A stretch of 64,000 nt of DNA from Marsupella aquatica (lineage: Eukaryota > Marchantiophyta): NCBI GenBank assembly GCA_973895155.1, contig OZ316891.1:22382001-22446000 (forward strand), written 5' to 3'. Positions 59,971 to 64,000 of this stretch are shown here, one piece after another. The notes under the pieces are model-generated. The model saw only the letters and a list, made by a program, of their open reading frames with translations, had not been told where the DNA came from and made no database searches. A program made the translations under genes and the position numbers. Each line of letters starts with the position of its first letter. Position 1 is the stretch's first letter.

Positions 59971-59994
59971 GGTCCAAAATCCCAAAATTTGAGG

Positions 59995-60400
59995 GACCTT
60001 TAATTTAGTACAGAAAAAGTTAGAGACTATCAGATTCATAATACAAAATTTTCAACCATGAACATTGTCATTGTAGAGGCTAGTGAAAAAAAGTTTCACA
60101 CAACCCTGTGAAAAACCAGTGGCCATTGTTGATAGAAAGCAATAATCATGAAACTTTGAGACTCCCTAGTTAGCGAGTCATAAATCTCAAAATATGATGT
60201 ATCTTAACTTAGTAGTTAAGCTTGAGGACAGAAATAGTTATCATACTACTATCAAATTCATGATCATAATTAATCATATATCACGACTATAAGTCACTGT
60301 ACAGACCAGTGAAAAAACAGCTTTTACACAACTCAGTTAAAATTTATGGCCAATAGCCATGATCAGTAACTATAAACTTTGAGACGGCCTTAATATGGCC
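59995..60400 (+). repeat. Diverged direct duplication of about 200 bp
   Basis: Two segments (about 59995-60175 and 60205-60395) share, in order, 'aacttagtag'-type starts, 'actatca(g/a)attcat', 'ccagtgaaaaa', 'cacaactc' and 'aaactttgaga(c)'. Both contain 'ggccaatagccat'-like sequence. Confidence 0.65.
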
Positions 60401-62454
60401 AAAAGCCATCATCACTAACTACGAAGATGTGAGGCGCCCTTTCAATGTAGCAGAATCTGTCTACCTTGGTACTTGGTAAATTGGTCTGGGTATGGATGTC
60501 GGTCATCCACCGACTCCACTCGGGACCCGTACTACGTGCTGCACTCTTGCATGGAATCCGCCAATAAGTTCTCGGCAACCAAGCGACCTATCAAGTGGAA
60601 TCTACCAAGAATAATAAGTAAGTGACCAGAGGCCGTAATGTAATGAGCTACATGATCTTAACGTGGGCTCATTTAAGAGCAGTTAGAGGTTGAAAGTGTC
60701 CCGGGCCCGGACCGAACCGAAACATTCTTGGGAGCAGCCAAAAACACAAATTGAGTGCTCTTGAGCGACATGCGATCCGTATGACAGAAAGCAGCCATGT
60801 CAGGAACACTTTCAAATCTCAGGTGAGTCAGTCAACTGCCAATTTCGACCGGTACTCTTTACTAGTTTTGAAGTGTGTCTACGTACAGTGGAGATAAACT
60901 AGAATTTGAATTTTGTGGAGTGACGTCTGTAGGTGTGCAAATGGAAATATGTGCACTGACAGGTTTGAAAAGGTTAAAATGTTTCTACAGCGTCCCTCTA
61001 GAGTAGGGGCTCTTGGTGCTCGGCTTGCTAGTTGCTACAACATCCCTTGATCACCGGAAACCGGAATCATCTCGAGGCGGTGATGACAATGTACCGGGTT
61101 AGAGCAACTGACTGAGCACGCTTTTGAGTGAGATTCAAATGGAAGATTCCATTGCAAACGTACCGTCATTTCGAAACACAAACCAAACCAAGTACTTTTG
61201 GCTTCAAGCGCTTTACACGTGAGCATATTAGACGGCAAATCATCACAAAAGCGGTGACGAAACCAAAGCCCCGACGCCAAGACTTAATAAGAAGCAGTGT
61301 CAGCTGAAGAGAACGAGACCCACCAACTGGAAGCGTTCCTAGCAACTACCACACGACGACAGCACAGGTGCGACAAGTGGTTTTCTTCATTCCGGGGATC
61401 TCCGAAAATCAGGGTATACCATTATCACAAATTATTTAACCGATTGAAAACTCGGGAATAGAGAAAACTAAGGAACGCTCGTCGACCTGAGCATGTAGCA
61501 CTCCCTGGAACTCGAAATGCAAGTTGAACAGCAAGCCTCACACGAGGCACCTGTCCAACATGTTCACGCTGGGACAACGTCTACCATTTGGGCGTTAGAT
61601 TTGGACATGCCATTGGTCTCCTTAAAATCTGAGAGCGAATCCCAAAGGCTGGAACGAATTCTTTGAAAGTTGATAAGTGGGAATCATGCGGGCATTAGAG
61701 CAACGAAAATGCAGGATTTAAAGCAAACCTTGCGCCAAGAAAAAGCTGACAATGGTATACCCTGAGAACACCGACAATCAACATTCCAAAACGAAGAGAA
61801 CGGGAGTGTGTTCTCCAGCATAGACACGGACATTGTCTCGGCGTCAAATATTCAAGAGGATCGCAACACTGCAATGGGGAACTTGCGCTGAAGCACGAAA
61901 CTGCCACAGAAGGTTAAATCGTGAAACCCGAAGTTGAATTTTATTGCTCCACCAAACCAAATGTCTACGCTACAAATGCCTCGTTCCGGTTGATCTAATT
62001 TCCCAGCCTTGTACAAAGGAAGCTCGAGAATGAATATGTATAGAATTCGTGGCTGGGCCTTGAAAAACGCACGGACGGATGCTTGATTCAGATTGGAGCA
62101 ACTGTACAGACTGTTTAGAACAATGATGCTGACAGGGAAAGACATGTCTGAGCCACCAACTATGCCTCGCATTTCCCATGAGCACTGATTGGGACTAACT
62201 ACAGGAGATCCCCACGAACACCCCAATGCGACGCTCATGTGAAATGCGAGGAACTCTTCTAAAGGCGACAGCTGCCGGGGATCACCAGTCTCTCGCGATT
62301 GTGATGAAACCTCCTCAGATGGCTCACTGTCGCATTTAAAAGACAGTTTCTGTTCTACTGAGTGATGACTCTAAAGATATGTACACATTCAAACCGTATT
62401 AGAAACCAAGGAGAAATCTTCGATTCCATTCGACTGAATCCGGATCATGCAAAC
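60401..62454. other. Intergenic and 3' flank of the ERF gene
   Basis: The part next to 62454 is probably 3' UTR. A 128-codon minus-strand frame (61852-62238) has no recognised domain. Nothing else stands out. Confidence 0.4.
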
Positions 62455-64000
62455 TCAAGCTACCACACAAAGAGGGGACAGGTCCCATGATTGCCAAAGC
62501 GCATCTTCCCGGGGGCTTTCAATGCTTTCCCCACTCCCATTGCCTGCGGACGTTGAAGATGAATTGCTAACTGGAGTCCCCCAGTTCCCACCGTCTTTTT
62601 CACTCGATGAACTTTTCCACATAGCAGGAGACGCCGTGAGGAAAGGTCCAGACGATGACCTTCTGAATCCCGCTGCAAGAGTGAGCGAGGGCGAAGACAT
62701 ACCAAAGGAAGCTGTTCCCATGGAGGTGTGCGACAGTGACAAGCACTCTTGTACTCCATTCATGGCATACAAACTCGCAGAGATCTGCCTCTCGTATGAC
62801 AACCGCCTCATTTGCTCAGAGAAAAATGCGGAATCGTCATCAGAAGACAAAGGACTTGAGATGAAGTCCCCACCCAGATCTAATCCTGAGCCCATATCCG
62901 CAGAGAAGTCAAATGGAGGAGATGAGTAAACCGAATCCTCACAGCTAAGGTCCACATCATCCAAGCAAGACAACCCACTGCTCATGTCGGTATCGTCCAT
63001 AAAATTTTCTTGTGGAGGCTCAACACAGTAATCGTTATCTTTCCTATTTTCTCTGATTGCACTCGAGTCTCGCGCCTTGCAGTAGTCCCTAGGGGTTTCC
63101 TGTTTCACGATGATATCTCTCCTGCAGGAGGTATCATCCGATGCCACAAACACGCTGTGATCATCCGTATGATTTGTCTGGCAGCTCGACGGACTGCTTG
63201 TCGCATTGTACTCTGACGCTGGGGACTGTTCAAGGCCGCCCATCGAGCTGTCGAAGCTGTCGCTCTCGGATTTTGAAACTTCTTCTTCGCAGGAATTCTC
63301 TTCCGATTTGACTTCTGCTAACTCATCGGTAGTGTGAGGCAGAGCATCTTCTTGGACATTTTCAGTCTTTGGTGCCATGACGGAGTCGGGAAGAGCCTGA
63401 CTCGAGGTTGAGTCCGCATTCTCCTCAGATCCACTCGAGGAGTGGCCACTCCTTTGACTGGTGCTTCGAGGCTCTTGCTTGCTGATAGAATTATTTACTG
63501 GGAGAGAATTTTTACCAGATTTTGTCGCGGCATTGCGCCGGAGCTGAAGGAGTCTGGCAGCTTTGGAGGGCAGCGCGGATGCATCTGAGTTGGTACTGGG
63601 CACGAAATTAGTTCTCGTGTTGGCCCCCCGCAGAAGCCAGGCAGCCTCATCGTAGGCACGGGCAGCGTCCTCTGCAGTGTCAAATGTCCCCAACCAAAGC
63701 CTGATCTTCTGCGTGGTGTCTTTAATCTCTGCTACCCACCTTCCTGAGGGCCTCTGCCTCACACCTACAAACCTCTTCTTACTATTCTTTCCACCACCAC
63801 CACCACCACCACCTGCACCTCCCGACCTCCTCAACCCCACAGACGGGACTGGGGACGATGATGCTGCCATTGCACCCTCAGACCTGCCACTGCTTGTCGC
63901 AGCCATGCACGATAAGCTTCCCCTGGAGCTCGTCTCCGCGGAATTCTGCTCCGAATTATTGTTACTGCTAGTCTTGCTCCCGGTGCGTCCTCCACTTGAC
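62455..64000 (-). CDS. AP2/ERF transcription factor, RAP2.11/ERN-like; 5' end outside window
   Basis: Minus-strand frame ending at TGA (62455-62457). From the first ATG in view (63906) it gives 483 residues, but the frame stays open up to the window edge (64000), encoding a further Ser/Asn-rich stretch, so the true start may lie beyond. One AP2/ERF DNA-binding domain (about residues 45-101) reads [20 protein letters not shown] then [38 protein letters not shown]. The [20 protein letters not shown] form, rather than RGVRxRxWG, is typical of the RAP2.11/ERN subgroup. N-terminal to it is a poly-Gly run (GGT microsatellite on the minus strand). C-terminal to it is a long Ser- and acid-rich region, likely an activation region, ending [13 protein letters not shown] binding (GCC-box-like targets) is inferred from the family; the regulated process is not visible here. 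Confidence 0.92.
   Translation of the reverse strand, partial: SSGGRTGSKTSSNNNSEQNSAETSSRGSLSCMAATSSGRSEGAMAASSSPVPSVGLRRSGGAGGGGGGGGKNSKKRFVGVRQRPSGRWVAEIKDTTQKIRLWLGTFDTAEDAARAYDEAAWLLRGANTRTNFVPSTNSDASALPSKAARLLQLRRNAATKSGKNSLPVNNSISKQEPRSTSQRSGHSSSGSEENADSTSSQALPDSVMAPKTENVQEDALPHTTDELAEVKSEENSCEEEVSKSESDSFDSSMGGLEQSPASEYNATSSPSSCQTNHTDDHSVFVASDDTSCRRDIIVKQETPRDYCKARDSSAIRENRKDNDYCVEPPQENFMDDTDMSSGLSCLDDVDLSCEDSVYSSPPFDFSADMGSGLDLGGDFISSPLSSDDDSAFFSEQMRRLSYERQISASLYAMNGVQECLSLSHTSMGTASFGMSSPSLTLAAGFRRSSSGPFLTASPAMWKSSSSEKDGGNWGTPVSNSSSTSAGNGSGESIESPREDALWQSWDLSPLCVVA

Overview
The window is nuclear DNA of a land plant. The evidence is spliced GT-AG genes, an AP2/ERF factor, a DUF4408/DUF761 protein, class II-type small heat shock proteins, TTTAGGG-type telomeric motifs and a decayed piece of plastid 16S rRNA. 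Gene spacing is wide (about five convincing genes in 64 kb), introns are short (about 130 to 660 bp), and the rest is mostly degenerate transposons and tandem repeats. Which plant it is cannot be settled by eye. A non-seed plant such as a bryophyte seems possible, but that is only a guess.

Layout. 1-10 kb: no confident gene; MITE-like inverted repeats, direct duplications, a three-unit telomeric motif beside a GGGCAGG-type GC-rich minisatellite, a large foldback element and a 128-bp tandem array. 10.2-12.6 kb: intact single-exon DUF4408/DUF761 membrane protein gene (+). 12.6-24 kb: duplications, a SINE, a GC-rich block and a (CT)n microsatellite. 24.4-35.6 kb: the most informative part. A two-exon small heat shock protein gene (+, 24.4-25.3 kb) and its paralogue (-, 34.6-35.6 kb) lie in inverted orientation around a complete nine-exon spermidine synthase gene (+, 29.85-33.13 kb). 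Between them lie a plastid rRNA fragment, a satellite array with a SINE inside it, and a second SINE. 36-62 kb: gene-poor, with scattered unassigned reading frames, MITEs, hairpins, tandem repeats, SINE copies and a 5'-truncated LINE with a clean target-site duplication. 62.5-64 kb: an AP2/ERF factor of the RAP2.11/ERN-like type on the minus strand, whose reading frame stays open to the window edge.

Function. The recognised genes do not form an operon-like unit. Polyamine synthesis, small chaperones and an ERF factor all fit stress and growth physiology, but nothing in the sequence shows common control. The most novel material is the repeat landscape: two tRNA-like SINE families with defined insertions, several inverted-repeat elements, two strong miRNA-precursor-like hairpins, and a sequence block conserved upstream of both small heat shock protein copies.
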